Shown piece by piece: positions 14,726-24,284 of a DNA stretch of 64,000 nt (its first letter is position 1; each line of letters begins with the position of its first letter). The DNA comes from Bacillus sp. (in: firmicutes). Its GTDB lineage: Bacteria; Bacillota; Bacilli; Bacillales; Bacillaceae_J. The position numbers and the translations under genes were made by a program. Location: positions 145,566-209,565 of the forward strand of contig DUSF01000049.1 of the NCBI GenBank assembly GCA_012842745.1. Direction: 5' to 3'. The notes below the pieces were generated by a model. The model did no database searches, was not told the origin of the DNA, and saw only the letters and a list, made by a program, of their open reading frames with translations.

Positions 14726-14775
14726 AAGGGACAGTCAATAGTCGAACATTCGACATTGAACTGCCCCTTGTTTTT
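14726..14775 (+). terminator. Terminator after the LCP gene
   Basis: A long imperfect hairpin (AAGGG...CCCTT, with inner CAGT/ACTG, CAAT/ATTG and TCGAA/TTCGA) spans 14726-14769 and is followed by GTTTTT. It lies between convergent genes and may serve both strands. Confidence 0.85.
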
Positions 14776-16837
14776 AGTTGTAAAATTGTACAAATGAATC
14801 ATAAATCGCTTGTGCCGCTTTTTGCTGAAATTCATCAGATTTTAACAAAGCTTCTTCTTTTGGATTCGACAAAAATGCCATTTCGACTAAAATCGCTGGT
14901 ATTTCAGTTTCACGAATGACGTGCAAGCTTTTGTCGTTGGAGCCGCGGCTGATTGTGCCAAGCTGTGATGTTAATTTTTTTATCGCAATATCTGATAACT
15001 GTTTGCTTTGCTGCCAGCTTGGATTTTTACCTGAATGATAAAAAGTAGTGGTGCCTGATGATGTTTCTTTAAAAGAATCAGAATGGACGCTCACAAAAGC
15101 ATCTGCATCATTGGCATGGGCTACTTTTACTCGTTCTGCCAGTTCCAAAAACGTATCATTTGATCGCGTTAAAATAACTTCAGCACCCGCATAGCGCAAT
15201 AAATCAGCTAGTTTTAGAGCTACCGCCAGGTTTACATCCTTTTCCTTCGTACCAGAAGGCCCTTTTGCACCTGGGTCATGGGCACCATGCCCGGCATCAA
15301 CAACAATTCTCTTTCCAGCCAAGCCACTATTTAATAAAATGATTCTAACGTTGCTTGTAGTGTGGCGAACGACAAAATGATAGCCTGGATTAAAATAAAG
15401 ACGAATAGTTGAACCATTATACTCTATTCTATTAATTGCTGGATGGGAGTCATTCCATTCATTTACTTGAGCAGCATTTGATGAAATTTCCACACCATTT
15501 GGTAGCAATTTATGGGATGTTGTTACAGAACCAATTTTTGACCAAGATAACCAAGTGTGATTGTTATCAATAAAATCTAGTCTAGGCTCCCCAAGAGCTG
15601 TAAATGGCTGCTCGTTATTGAGTTTCATTGTTACATAGCTTGTGTTTACATAGCCCCAAATTCCATTATGTTTAATCAAGGCCCATTGTCCGTTCATTTC
15701 ATAAATGATAACCTCTTGACCTTGAGTAAGCATCCCTACCATTGGAGAATTGACATCAGCGCTTTCACGAATGTTTAAGGTAGTCGCTGTAACGATTCCG
15801 TTCATCGTTTCTTTGATTGGACGTATTGAGTCAGCAGCTATATAACCGCTATCGTTATTGTATTCAATCTCCAGCCACTCTTCTGTGTCAAAATCATTTC
15901 CACGCGGTTTATCATATACTTTGACTGAATCCCCTTGGGCAAGTTCACCCAGCGTGTCACTTTTTGTTGATGGCCTTTTATATACAGTCGTACCTCCATC
16001 AACTTCGATAATTGCTTGTACAGTTGTTGTTACATTATTCCTTGGGGGCACTTCGCCCTTATTAATTGGCGATAAAGGCTCTTCCCTGTCACTATTTACA
16101 CTTTTTTGTTCAATGATTACTTTTCGTTCCTTTTCATTCCATTGAACATTTGCACCATAGCTTTCCGCAAAAAAGCGAAGCGGTATTACTGTATTATTTT
16201 TCACAATAATTGGTGCAGGGGTAATGGATAGTATATCATTGTTAACAAAAACTTTACTTTCGTTAATCGTGAATACAACTCTTTTATTTTGGTCAACTGC
16301 CTCCACTTGCTTCGTGTCTGCCAACCACTTTACGTTGATGCCAAGATTCTCGCCAATCCCTCGAAACGGCACTAAAACTCTGCCGTCAATAATCGGTGGC
16401 GCAATTGGCAGTTTTAATAATTCACCATTTACATAGACTGAAATTTCCTGCGAGGATGAACTTGCAGCACTTGGGCTTGTTTCTATCATAGTAGCTGCAT
16501 TAGTTGTTGCGTTAGACGTTTGTGAAATGTTTACTTTGTCTGATCCATCACTCGGTGTATGTACTTGGATGTAGGAATTATGAACAAATCCATTGCCAGC
16601 CTTCGATGAAATTTCTAGCCACTCGCCTGTTCGCTTAATAATTTGAACTTCCTCACCATTTTGTAATTTCCCTACAATGTCCCCTTGTGTTGAAGGGGCT
16701 ATTCTTACGTTTAAATTCCCTTCGACGATTACTTGCCCTATTTCATTTGCGCTTACTAACTTAAGTGGCAGCAACCAAAAAGTCAATAAAACGAGAAAAG
16801 AGCAAATACCAAAAGTTATGGGTGACCTTTTTACCAT
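14774..16837 (-). CDS. Exported N-acetylmuramoyl-L-alanine amidase with SH3, stalk and AMIN-like domains
   Basis: 687 residues. A signal peptide (about 1-30) is followed by an SH3b domain (32-92), a copper-amine-oxidase-N-type stalk domain (130-242, GRVLVPFRGIGENLG and TVIPLRFFAES), two more SH3b domains (about 272-336 and 345-400), an AMIN-like domain (about 425-498) and an Amidase_3 catalytic domain (504-686). Zinc ligands and catalytic residues are visible: VVDAGHGAHD, the E of GTKEKDVNL, the H of FVSVHSDS and the E of LVEMAFLSN. It cleaves the bond between MurNAc and the stem peptide in the wall. There are no SLH domains, unlike the other surface enzymes here; the SH3 and AMIN parts probably target it to peptidoglycan. 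It precedes the csaB locus on the same strand. Confidence 0.93.
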   Translation of the reverse strand: MVKRSPITFGICSFLVLLTFWLLPLKLVSANEIGQVIVEGNLNVRIAPSTQGDIVGKLQNGEEVQIIKRTGEWLEISSKAGNGFVHNSYIQVHTPSDGSDKVNISQTSNATTNAATMIETSPSAASSSSQEISVYVNGELLKLPIAPPIIDGRVLVPFRGIGENLGINVKWLADTKQVEAVDQNKRVVFTINESKVFVNNDILSITPAPIIVKNNTVIPLRFFAESYGANVQWNEKERKVIIEQKSVNSDREEPLSPINKGEVPPRNNVTTTVQAIIEVDGGTTVYKRPSTKSDTLGELAQGDSVKVYDKPRGNDFDTEEWLEIEYNNDSGYIAADSIRPIKETMNGIVTATTLNIRESADVNSPMVGMLTQGQEVIIYEMNGQWALIKHNGIWGYVNTSYVTMKLNNEQPFTALGEPRLDFIDNNHTWLSWSKIGSVTTSHKLLPNGVEISSNAAQVNEWNDSHPAINRIEYNGSTIRLYFNPGYHFVVRHTTSNVRIILLNSGLAGKRIVVDAGHGAHDPGAKGPSGTKEKDVNLAVALKLADLLRYAGAEVILTRSNDTFLELAERVKVAHANDADAFVSVHSDSFKETSSGTTTFYHSGKNPSWQQSKQLSDIAIKKLTSQLGTISRGSNDKSLHVIRETEIPAILVEMAFLSNPKEEALLKSDEFQQKAAQAIYDSFVQFYN

Positions 16838-17005
16838 TAGTCTACCTTTCCCCCCTTCTATTCTAGCTTTTTACTATTTTAACTGTAATAGTTTAGTCGC
16901 AGAATATCAAGGTAATTTAACCAAATTACAACAATTTGAGACAAATGACCCGATTTTGTCATCGACGTGAAATTTTTGTATTATTTTCCGGGAAATATTG
17001 TCGAT

Positions 17006-18097
17006 TTAGCTCAACAACCCAATAACCTTTTTCACGGTTTCGTTGGCTTCTTGCTGTAGAGGAATCGCTTTTTTCTTCAATAATTCTACTTGTTTCTTTT
17101 GTTCTGTTAATTGCATCCCGATTAATTTATATAGGTCATCTACAGACCACTCTTCATCAACATGTCCAATTAAAGGTTGTCCGACTTGTTTGATGAAGGA
17201 ATCAATTTTTGGATCGTATGAAATACCAACCATTGGTGTGTGGGCAATCGCTGCAAATATTAATGCATGAAGTCTCATCCCTATAAGAAGTGATGAATCG
17301 CCAATTAATGAAATTTTTTCTTCAATGGAAGCATTATACGGAAAAATAAAAGCGTTATTTTTCATCGCAGCCATGATTTCCCTTGAAAAAGCATCATCAT
17401 GCTCACCATGCATTGGCAAAAACACAACCTTATAGCCAACCGTACTGCAACGATCTAGCACTTCCACTATTTTTTTTTTAAAATCAGGAAAGCTTGGTGA
17501 AGGCCAATCACGAATAGCAACAGTGATAAACGATTCTTCACTTTCACCTACAAGACCTTCTTTTTCCAACCAAGCGTGATTCAAGCCTTTCTTATATTCC
17601 ATCCCCATAACTGGATCGGGAACTAGCTCAATTTGGCCGCCAACACCAACTGTCCTTAGCAAATCAAATGATTCCTGATCTCTTACAGACAGGAAGTTGG
17701 CTTTTGTAACAGCAAATTTCACCAGTTTTCGCGAGATTGATTTTTCAAGTGGCCCAATGCCTTGGGCATATACAAAAAATGGTTTTCGCAAGTAACGGGC
17801 AATCATCATAATGCCTGTATAATACGGAACGCTTTTCAACCCTGTTTTGTCTTGGAGCAGGCTACCACCGCCGCTTATTACGCCATCGGCAGCGGCAATA
17901 GCTTTAATTACTTGACCAAGCTTCCAGCGGTTGACCGCGTCGACCCCATACGTTTTTTTCGTATATTCGGGATTATTCGATAAAACCGTTATCTCTATAT
18001 CACGTTTTTCCGTCCGAAGTGCCTCGATGATGGCCTGCAAAATCGCCTCATCACCGACATTATGAAATCCATAATAGCCTGACAATACCACTCTCAT
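17006..18097 (-). CDS. csaB: Polysaccharide pyruvyl transferase CsaB
   Basis: 363 residues from the ATG at 18097 (MRVVLSGYYGFHNVGDEAIL). An upstream extension to 18136 lacks family similarity. Family motifs are YGFHNVGDEAIL, SGGGSLLQDKTG, VYAQGIGPL, LVPDPVMG, FLPMHGEHDD and GMRLHALIFA. CsaB adds a pyruvyl ketal to the terminal ManNAc of the secondary cell-wall polymer, which creates the ligand for SLH domains. At least five proteins in this window carry SLH domains, so this gene is central to their anchoring. It lies 74 bases after the DUF5693 gene, probably in one operon. Confidence 0.95.
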   Translation of the reverse strand: MRVVLSGYYGFHNVGDEAILQAIIEALRTEKRDIEITVLSNNPEYTKKTYGVDAVNRWKLGQVIKAIAAADGVISGGGSLLQDKTGLKSVPYYTGIMMIARYLRKPFFVYAQGIGPLEKSISRKLVKFAVTKANFLSVRDQESFDLLRTVGVGGQIELVPDPVMGMEYKKGLNHAWLEKEGLVGESEESFITVAIRDWPSPSFPDFKKKIVEVLDRCSTVGYKVVFLPMHGEHDDAFSREIMAAMKNNAFIFPYNASIEEKISLIGDSSLLIGMRLHALIFAAIAHTPMVGISYDPKIDSFIKQVGQPLIGHVDEEWSVDDLYKLIGMQLTEQKKQVELLKKKAIPLQQEANETVKKVIGLLS

Positions 18098-18171
18098 ATT
18101 ATAACCTCGCTTGACTTTACAATTTTTCCTCGACATTTCAGTTTATTTCACATATTTTGGTGCTAATTCCG

Positions 18172-20136
18172 TTACAATCTTTCTTGAATCTTCGACCAAT
18201 ATTTTTTTCCAAGCCTATATACGAAAATGAATAGTAGACCAAGCAACGCACCGAATACGAAACCATAAACAGTTCGCAATAATGAAATGTAAATCGGAAT
18301 ATGCAAATGTGTAAACGTATTAACCGTTGATAAAAAACCAATCGCACCGCCGGCTAATAAATATCTGCCAATTCGCTGTTCCCAGCCCTTGCCTTTATAA
18401 ATGATATACATTGCTAAAACAAGGATTGGATAACCAATTAAAAATTCTTTCGTGCGCGGACGAACGAATAATATGTCCTCTAGTTTTTGGCGTAACATCA
18501 ACTCAGTGCCAGATACTATTTCTCCAGCATCGTTTCCAGAGCGCATAACTAAAATGGCTAATCCAACACCGATTACAGCAACGATAACGAAATAGTAGTT
18601 ACGAACGACCGTCATTGCCAGTTCTTTTACATGATTACGAATAACATGCAGGAACGTCAATGCAATCGGCAACATAAATAACAGCTTAACACCTTTAAAT
18701 TCATCTACTTTTACAAGGAATAAGTTGCCATACAATAATGCCATTACAAACCAGGCACCTATCATCGCTATGAATGCTCCTTTTAAAAACTTGAGCACAA
18801 TTTCTTTTTTACTATTAATAAATTCTCCGCAAATGGCCGCCCATGTTGCCGCCACAATTGAAATAGCTAGTGCTGCAGCCTGTAAAAATAATGTGGCACC
18901 AGTAACAATATAACCTGCAGCAACGACTAACATTCCCGCAACCGTTAGTAATGCAATTTTCTCTGAAACCATCAAAGCCGCAAGTCCAATAAAAGCAGCC
19001 ACACCAATAAACGCTGCAATCGTCATCCATTTAGCTGGACTTAAAATATCGAACGATTGAGCAACACCTATCTTATACTTGTCTGCCATTTGCTTCTGTA
19101 TCGCTTCAATGCCTTGAATAGCTACATCAAACGATTGCTGGGCTGTAATCGTTTCTTCTTCTAATTTTTTAATATCCGCAATATGAATATATAGACCGCG
19201 AATATTCCGTTCTTTAACTGCACGAGTGGCGCGATCTGTATAATCTGCTCTTCCATCAAAAAAGTCGATGCTATGCAAGCGGACAATTTTATTTACGAAC
19301 TCCCTTGCGTACGTTTCCTCGCCCTTCTGCTTAGCAAACTCAATGGTCATCAGGACAAAACCTTCATTTTTCAGCCTTAATGCATAGTTTTTATCATCTT
19401 CTAAATCTAAATCTGGGTGTGGTGAGAAACCAAGCATTTCGTTGCCCGTAAAAATAATTTTATGTCCGCCGAATTTGTCTTGGAGCTCCTTCATTTGGTC
19501 TAAAACAAATTCATTATCTTCATTTATATTATTGCCAATTCGAAAAACAGGATCAAAGCCATAGGATACATATTCAGCAACGAGGTCTTCATCAAATCCT
19601 ATCGGTCTTGTTAATATCGGATTCGGTACAGAGCCCATGCCGCGTGCAAGTTCCTCTTTACTTAGTCCTTTTATAAAATAGACAGATTCCCCTTTAAGCA
19701 CTGGTAAATCAGTCACTTTTTCAATCCGATTACCAAATGATTTTACAATCGCATCTTCCCAACGATTTTCTAAATCATTACGAAGTAAAATATAGAGACC
19801 GTTATCTCTTGCGTACAAGAGCTCTTCACGTGTAGCCTCATCTTTATTTTGGACCATTGCTAACAAGTCATTTCTTGTTAGCGTCATAACTTGTCCTTTT
19901 TTCTCAAGGTCTTGAATGCCTGTAGGTTGAATCGAAATCCCGCGCACCCCATTTTCATACAAAGAGGTAAGAATTTCCTTTGTATCAAGACCACGATCAG
20001 CAAGCTCACGGATTTCCTCAACTGGAACTATCATTTCATATGTATCATTTTTCCATTCAACTTTGGCACGATTATAAATGAGTGGTGCTGTTAACAATAT
20101 CGAAAGTACGACGATAGCCATTAATACTTTTTTCAA
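18172..20136 (-). CDS. DUF5693 polytopic membrane protein
   Basis: 654 residues. One N-terminal membrane helix is followed by a long extracytoplasmic domain (about 25-370) containing VEEIRELADRGLDTKEIL and LYENGVRGISIQPTGI. About nine or ten membrane helices then span 380-650. The family accompanies csaB in many S-layer Bacilli. In B. anthracis the csaB partner csaA is described as a transporter-like membrane protein. A role in moving or modifying the polymer that CsaB pyruvylates is therefore plausible but inferred. The start is TTG (20136), with GAAGGGA about 10 bases upstream. A terminator separates it from tagO. Confidence 0.8.
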   Translation of the reverse strand: MKKVLMAIVVLSILLTAPLIYNRAKVEWKNDTYEMIVPVEEIRELADRGLDTKEILTSLYENGVRGISIQPTGIQDLEKKGQVMTLTRNDLLAMVQNKDEATREELLYARDNGLYILLRNDLENRWEDAIVKSFGNRIEKVTDLPVLKGESVYFIKGLSKEELARGMGSVPNPILTRPIGFDEDLVAEYVSYGFDPVFRIGNNINEDNEFVLDQMKELQDKFGGHKIIFTGNEMLGFSPHPDLDLEDDKNYALRLKNEGFVLMTIEFAKQKGEETYAREFVNKIVRLHSIDFFDGRADYTDRATRAVKERNIRGLYIHIADIKKLEEETITAQQSFDVAIQGIEAIQKQMADKYKIGVAQSFDILSPAKWMTIAAFIGVAAFIGLAALMVSEKIALLTVAGMLVVAAGYIVTGATLFLQAAALAISIVAATWAAICGEFINSKKEIVLKFLKGAFIAMIGAWFVMALLYGNLFLVKVDEFKGVKLLFMLPIALTFLHVIRNHVKELAMTVVRNYYFVIVAVIGVGLAILVMRSGNDAGEIVSGTELMLRQKLEDILFVRPRTKEFLIGYPILVLAMYIIYKGKGWEQRIGRYLLAGGAIGFLSTVNTFTHLHIPIYISLLRTVYGFVFGALLGLLFIFVYRLGKKYWSKIQERL

Positions 20137-20212
20137 AAGTTCTACATCCCTTCGGTCTAATTTTAATTAAAATCGGTCTAGCAGTCCCCTCGTCCCACTT
20201 TCATATTAGTAC

Positions 20213-20249
20213 AACGAAAAGGGAAAGCTAAGCAGCTCTCCCCCTTTCT
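20213..20249 (-). terminator. Terminator after tagO
   Basis: On the minus strand AAAGGGGGAGAGC pairs imperfectly with GCTTTCCCTTT around a short loop, followed by T and CG. It lies 13 bases after the tagO stop. Confidence 0.6.
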
Positions 20250-20261
20250 ATTCTAGTGCAG

Positions 20262-21329
20262 TTATGCAGACCTTTTTCCATTTGCTACAATCTTTCTAAA
20301 AAAGTTAAGCATCGGCTTGTAATTCTCCGAAACAAGCCCGACCCGCTCAGCCACAAGCTGAACCGTTAACAATACGACCGCAATAATCAATGTCGCTACC
20401 CATAACGTTGAATGGGAAAGCATCACTGCAGCGATTCCGAAAAAAGCACTCATGGCATAGATTATTAATACCGTTTTTCGGTGCGAAAACCCTAATCTCA
20501 ATAAACAATGATGCAAATGTGACTTATCAGGTGCAGATAGCGGTTTTTTATTAACAATACGGCGAATAATCGCAAACAATGTGTCAGAAATTGGTACACC
20601 AAGAATGATGATTGGCAAAATTAATGAGTATACCGCAATGCTCTTAAAGCCGAGAATCGAAATGACAGAAATCATGAATCCTAGTAAAAGTGCACCTGTA
20701 TCACCCATAAAAATCTTCGCAGGGTGAAAATTATATATCAAAAATCCTAACGTGCTTCCCAATAAAATTAAGCCTAGAGTAGCAGCAAATGCATCCCCCA
20801 TGAACATCGCCATTGCTGAAATTGTAATTAAGACAATCGAAGAAACACCTGCAGCAAGTCCATCCAATCCATCAATTAAATTAATCGCATTTGTAATTCC
20901 CACAATCCAAAGCAATGTAAACGGAATGCTGAAATAGCCTAAATTAATCGATACATCGAATGGTAAATTAATACTTGAAACCTGAACTCCGGCATAAATC
21001 ACTACTCCAGCCGCCAAAATTTGTCCAAACAATTTTACTTTTGGTGAAATTTCAAAGCGGTCATCAAAAATCCCAGTAATCACAATGATTGTTGCACCAA
21101 GAATGATGGGCCACATTGCGATATCATCATCGACGGGCTTTGCAATTGCAAACCCTATTAACATACTAATGTAAATCGCCAAACCGCCTAAGCGCGGCAT
21201 AATTTTTTGATGAACCTTGCGGTGATTCGGCTTATCAACAGCACCGATATATATTGCTAATTTTTTCACTAGAGGTGTTAAAGCAATTGAAGCTAGAAAG
21301 CATATCATTGCCGTAATCAATAACATCAT
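20262..21329 (-). CDS. tagO: UDP-GlcNAc:undecaprenyl-phosphate GlcNAc-1-phosphate transferase TagO
   Basis: 355 residues with about eleven membrane helices, of the MraY/WecA family. Catalytic loops are visible: GIFDDRFEISPKVK, NLIDGLDGLAAG, KIFMGDTGALLLG, and the HxHH-type loop PDKSHLHHCLLRLG. It starts lipid-linked assembly of teichoic acid and secondary wall polymer on the cytoplasmic face. Here it probably supplies the GlcNAc-pyrophosphoryl-undecaprenol that TagA extends and CsaB modifies. GGGGAG precedes the paired ATGs at 21329 and 21326. Confidence 0.95.
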   Translation of the reverse strand: MMLLITAMICFLASIALTPLVKKLAIYIGAVDKPNHRKVHQKIMPRLGGLAIYISMLIGFAIAKPVDDDIAMWPIILGATIIVITGIFDDRFEISPKVKLFGQILAAGVVIYAGVQVSSINLPFDVSINLGYFSIPFTLLWIVGITNAINLIDGLDGLAAGVSSIVLITISAMAMFMGDAFAATLGLILLGSTLGFLIYNFHPAKIFMGDTGALLLGFMISVISILGFKSIAVYSLILPIIILGVPISDTLFAIIRRIVNKKPLSAPDKSHLHHCLLRLGFSHRKTVLIIYAMSAFFGIAAVMLSHSTLWVATLIIAVVLLTVQLVAERVGLVSENYKPMLNFFRKIVANGKRSA

Positions 21330-21514
21330 ATTTGCACTCCCCAGATTATTTTATCTCTACTACATTCTCTCTATTTTTACAAAATCATTCTTTATTCCCT
21401 ATTTATAGTTCTTCTTCTAGCATACAAAACAAATTATACCACAAGTCAATAGGGTGGGTAAGTTTTTTTGTAACAAATATTACAATTTTACGTTTTTCGT
21501 TATTATAGATTATC

Positions 21515-23089
21515 TCATTTTTGCCGTTGTAATTTGTGAAGATAGCGGCCAATTATTGGAAGTGACTGCAATTCCTCTCTACTAAAGCCTTTTCCAACGA
21601 TTACAAGCACTGCATAAACGACCGCGCCAATTGGAATGATAACGATTAAATAAAGCAATGCTTCAAGCCTTGACCAGTCCTGAACTGTAAAATAAAACAT
21701 CGGCGCAAAAACTACCAGACCCATTATAATACTTGCTCCAACAAATACAAGCGTTTCTTTTCGCCAAATGTTGTAATTTGTCGTTTGAAAAATAAACCAA
21801 ATATTCAAGAGAGTTAGTAGAACATAAATTAGCAAAGTTGCATAAGCTGCTCCCATAATTCCTGATTGCGACACAAATAGGAAGTTGAATATACCTTTTA
21901 AGACCGCACCGCCAACAATAATCCAAGCAGCCAGCTTAGAGCGATTTAAACCTTGCAAAATTCCTGTTGTTAAAATGGTAAGCGATGAAAAAACTGAACT
22001 CAGGTTGATGATTGCGACAACATCGCTGCCTTGAAAATCCATGAACAGCGCCCTATTAATTGGCATCGTTAAAGCGAGTAGACCAAGCGCCGCTGGCCAT
22101 GAAACTAAATGGGCGTATTTTAACGACCTTACAATATATGAATTAGCAAGCTCTATGTCATTTTGCGCCATCGTTTTCGTAATCATAGGTATTAAAGGTA
22201 AAATAACCGCACTCGAAAAAACCGAGGCAATCCCTACTAGCGATAAACCACGGCGGTATATTCCTAATTGTTGTTGAACATCGGCAGTATCAGCCCCCAC
22301 CCACGCAAGACCATGCGGAATTGTCACTGAATCGACAAGGTTTAAAAGCGCCATTGTTAATGACCCAATCGCAATCGGGATTGAAAGCGCCAAAATTCTC
22401 CTTGCCCACTGCCTAAATATATTCACTGAAAAAGATTTCATTCCAGCGGGACGGGCTTTGAACCTCATGAACAAGACGCGTAAATATAAGAGCGAAAACA
22501 GCGCCCCGATTGACGACCCGACCATAACACCACCGGCAATCGTTTCATTCGATTTTCCTTGTTTTACTAAGAAATAAGCAACACCAAGGATAAGAGCCAC
22601 TCTTACAAATTGTTCAATAACCTGAGAAACCGCTGTTGGCTTCATATCTTCAAAGCCCTGGAAAAAGCCGCGGTAAACAGCCATATAAGGTGCTACCAAG
22701 AGTGTAAATGAAACAATCAAAACGGAAGGACGCGTGAATTCCCCGCCAAGCATGATTGAGATTGGTTTTGAAAAAACAAACATGATCGTAAAGCTACAAA
22801 TTCCAAATATGATTGCGAGTATGCTTGCTGAATGAAAAATATCAGCGATTTCGTTTTCGCGATTTGCACCGCGTGCTTCAGAAATTAGTTTTGAAATCGC
22901 GATTGGAATCCCGGCAACCGATAAAATTAAAGCAATCATATAGACCGGGTATACAAGCCCAAAAATCCCAAGCACTTTATCTCCAGCAATATTTTGCAAT
23001 GGTATTTGAAAAATACTGCCGATAAATTTGGAAAGTATCGTTGCTATTGTAATGATGAGTGTTCCTTTTAAAAATGAAGATTGAGCCAT
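21515..23089 (-). CDS. MATE/MOP-type lipid-linked saccharide flippase (SpoVB/MurJ-like)
   Basis: 524 residues with about fourteen membrane helices. The N-terminus KGTLIITIATILSKFIGSIF and the loop YRGFFQGFEDMKPTAVSQVIEQ are typical of the SpoVB/YtgP/MurJ polysaccharide biosynthesis family. Such proteins flip lipid-linked saccharides across the membrane. It sits seven bases after tagA and upstream of tagO, so it probably exports the polymer precursor made by those enzymes rather than lipid II, although either is possible. An SD TAGGAGC precedes the ATG. Confidence 0.88.
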   Translation of the reverse strand: MAQSSFLKGTLIITIATILSKFIGSIFQIPLQNIAGDKVLGIFGLVYPVYMIALILSVAGIPIAISKLISEARGANRENEIADIFHSASILAIIFGICSFTIMFVFSKPISIMLGGEFTRPSVLIVSFTLLVAPYMAVYRGFFQGFEDMKPTAVSQVIEQFVRVALILGVAYFLVKQGKSNETIAGGVMVGSSIGALFSLLYLRVLFMRFKARPAGMKSFSVNIFRQWARRILALSIPIAIGSLTMALLNLVDSVTIPHGLAWVGADTADVQQQLGIYRRGLSLVGIASVFSSAVILPLIPMITKTMAQNDIELANSYIVRSLKYAHLVSWPAALGLLALTMPINRALFMDFQGSDVVAIINLSSVFSSLTILTTGILQGLNRSKLAAWIIVGGAVLKGIFNFLFVSQSGIMGAAYATLLIYVLLTLLNIWFIFQTTNYNIWRKETLVFVGASIIMGLVVFAPMFYFTVQDWSRLEALLYLIVIIPIGAVVYAVLVIVGKGFSREELQSLPIIGRYLHKLQRQK

Positions 23090-23095
23090 GCTTTA

Positions 23096-23833
23096 TTAGC
23101 TCCTACCTGTTAATTTTTGTCCAACTACTTTAAGTGCAAAATGGGGCAAAGCTAGCATTCGCCGCCATCTTGAAGGCTGCTTAAGGAGACGGTAAAACCA
23201 TTCCAAGTTTAACTTTTGCCAAATTTCAGGGGCTCGCTTTACTGTACCCGCGAGCACATCAAATGACCCGCCAACACCAATAAAAACACCTTTTTCTACT
23301 TCATCAAGATGCTCTGCAATCCACTTTTCCTGTCTCGGAACTCCTAAGGCAACTAAAATGAGGTCTGGCTTCGTTGCTTTTATTTCATTAATAATAGCTG
23401 GGTCTTCCCATTTAAAAAATCCGTGATGGTAGCCAGCCAGTTGCAGATTTGGATATTCTTTTCTTATTGTTTCGACTGCCTTTTCAATTGTTTCTTCTTG
23501 GGCGCCTAGCATGTAGAGCTTTAGCTTCTGTTCATTTAAAACCGAGAGTAATTGACGCATTAAATCATAACCTGCAACCCGCTCCGGCAGCGGCTTTCCT
23601 AAAATTTGCGCTCCTTTTACTACACCGATGCCATCGGCTGTCACATAATGCGCTTTGTCGACATATTGCTTGTACGCTCGATCATCCTGTGTATTCATCA
23701 CGATTTCCGGATTGGCGGTGACAACAAAGCACTTTTGTTTGTTGAGCATACGCTCTGTTAAGCGCGCTACCATATCTTTCATAGTTGTATGTATAAAATT
23801 CACACCTAATATTGAGACGAATTTATCTTCCAA
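23096..23833 (-). CDS. tagA: N-acetylmannosaminyltransferase, TagA/WecG/CpsF family
   Basis: 245 residues covering the whole GT26 family: VTANPEIVMNTQDD, YVTADGIGVVKGAQILG, ERVAGYDLM, YMLGAQEETIEKA, LILVALGVPRQEKWI and GVGGSFDVLAGTVKRAPEIW. It adds ManNAc to GlcNAc-PP-undecaprenol. The start codon is TTG at 23833 (product MEDKFVS) with GGTGA before it. The stop is 7 bases before the flippase start, so the two are surely co-transcribed. With TagO and CsaB it gives the GlcNAc-ManNAc-pyruvate logic of the SLH ligand. Confidence 0.94.
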   Translation of the reverse strand: MEDKFVSILGVNFIHTTMKDMVARLTERMLNKQKCFVVTANPEIVMNTQDDRAYKQYVDKAHYVTADGIGVVKGAQILGKPLPERVAGYDLMRQLLSVLNEQKLKLYMLGAQEETIEKAVETIRKEYPNLQLAGYHHGFFKWEDPAIINEIKATKPDLILVALGVPRQEKWIAEHLDEVEKGVFIGVGGSFDVLAGTVKRAPEIWQKLNLEWFYRLLKQPSRWRRMLALPHFALKVVGQKLTGRS

Positions 23834-24041
23834 ATTGTTTCACCAACTTATTTTATTTTCGTTCGCTAAATAGACGATTCGATATAATTCTACATTGAAC
23901 TATATCAAAATGAACGGTAAAATGAAATATTTTAAATGGACAGACTAACGAAATGCATTTCTTAATTTAAAAATACTGTATTTTCGCTAATACGTTTTGT
24001 AACAGCAATGTAACCAACTGGATTCCAGTACAAAATCACAC

Positions 24042-24140
24042 TTATTGTCCGATGGAAATACTATTTTGTCCAAGAGAAGCCCTTTATTGTCCAGAAAAAA
24101 ATTATATTGTCCGGATAAGAACGTTTATTGTCCGATTGCC
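24042..24140. repeat. Array of five TTATTGTCC repeats with 20-21 base period
   Basis: TTGTCC cores start at 24045, 24066, 24087, 24107 and 24128 (spacing 21, 21, 20, 21). Three or four are preceded by TTA. The sequence between cores differs. The same core in opposite orientation forms the array at 43925. Confidence 0.88.
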
Positions 24141-24201
24141 ACTTAATGGTAAATTATGCTATATAATGAAAATTACTTTTACAAAAAACATGTTCACAAA
24201 C

Positions 24202-24242
24202 AAGAATCCCTCCACAAACAATGTTTCTGTAGAGGGATTCTT
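24202..24242 (-). terminator. Hairpin terminator after the SLH phosphodiester glycosidase gene
   Basis: An 11-bp perfect stem AAGAATCCCTC/GAGGGATTCTT has a 19-base loop. On the minus strand it is followed by GTTTGTGAAC, a weak T tract. It lies about 43 bases after the stop. Confidence 0.6.
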
Positions 24243-24284
24243 CCGAAATTAGTCTGATAAAAATTTACATCGCCCGCTTGCCCA

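Larger units (their letters stand above)
23834..24284. other. Gene-free stretch: tagA leader, TTGTCC array, hairpin
   Basis: AT-rich. A frame at 24052-24252 crosses the array and is not credible as a gene. The stretch contains the five-unit TTGTCC array at 24042-24140 and a terminator hairpin at 24202-24242. The tagA promoter must lie at its left end but no good boxes are clear. Confidence 0.7.

Noticed and set aside
24052..24252. Plus-strand open frame of 66 codons
   Set aside because: It is produced by the TTGTCC array and the terminator hairpin; composition is not protein-like and no ribosome site is present.
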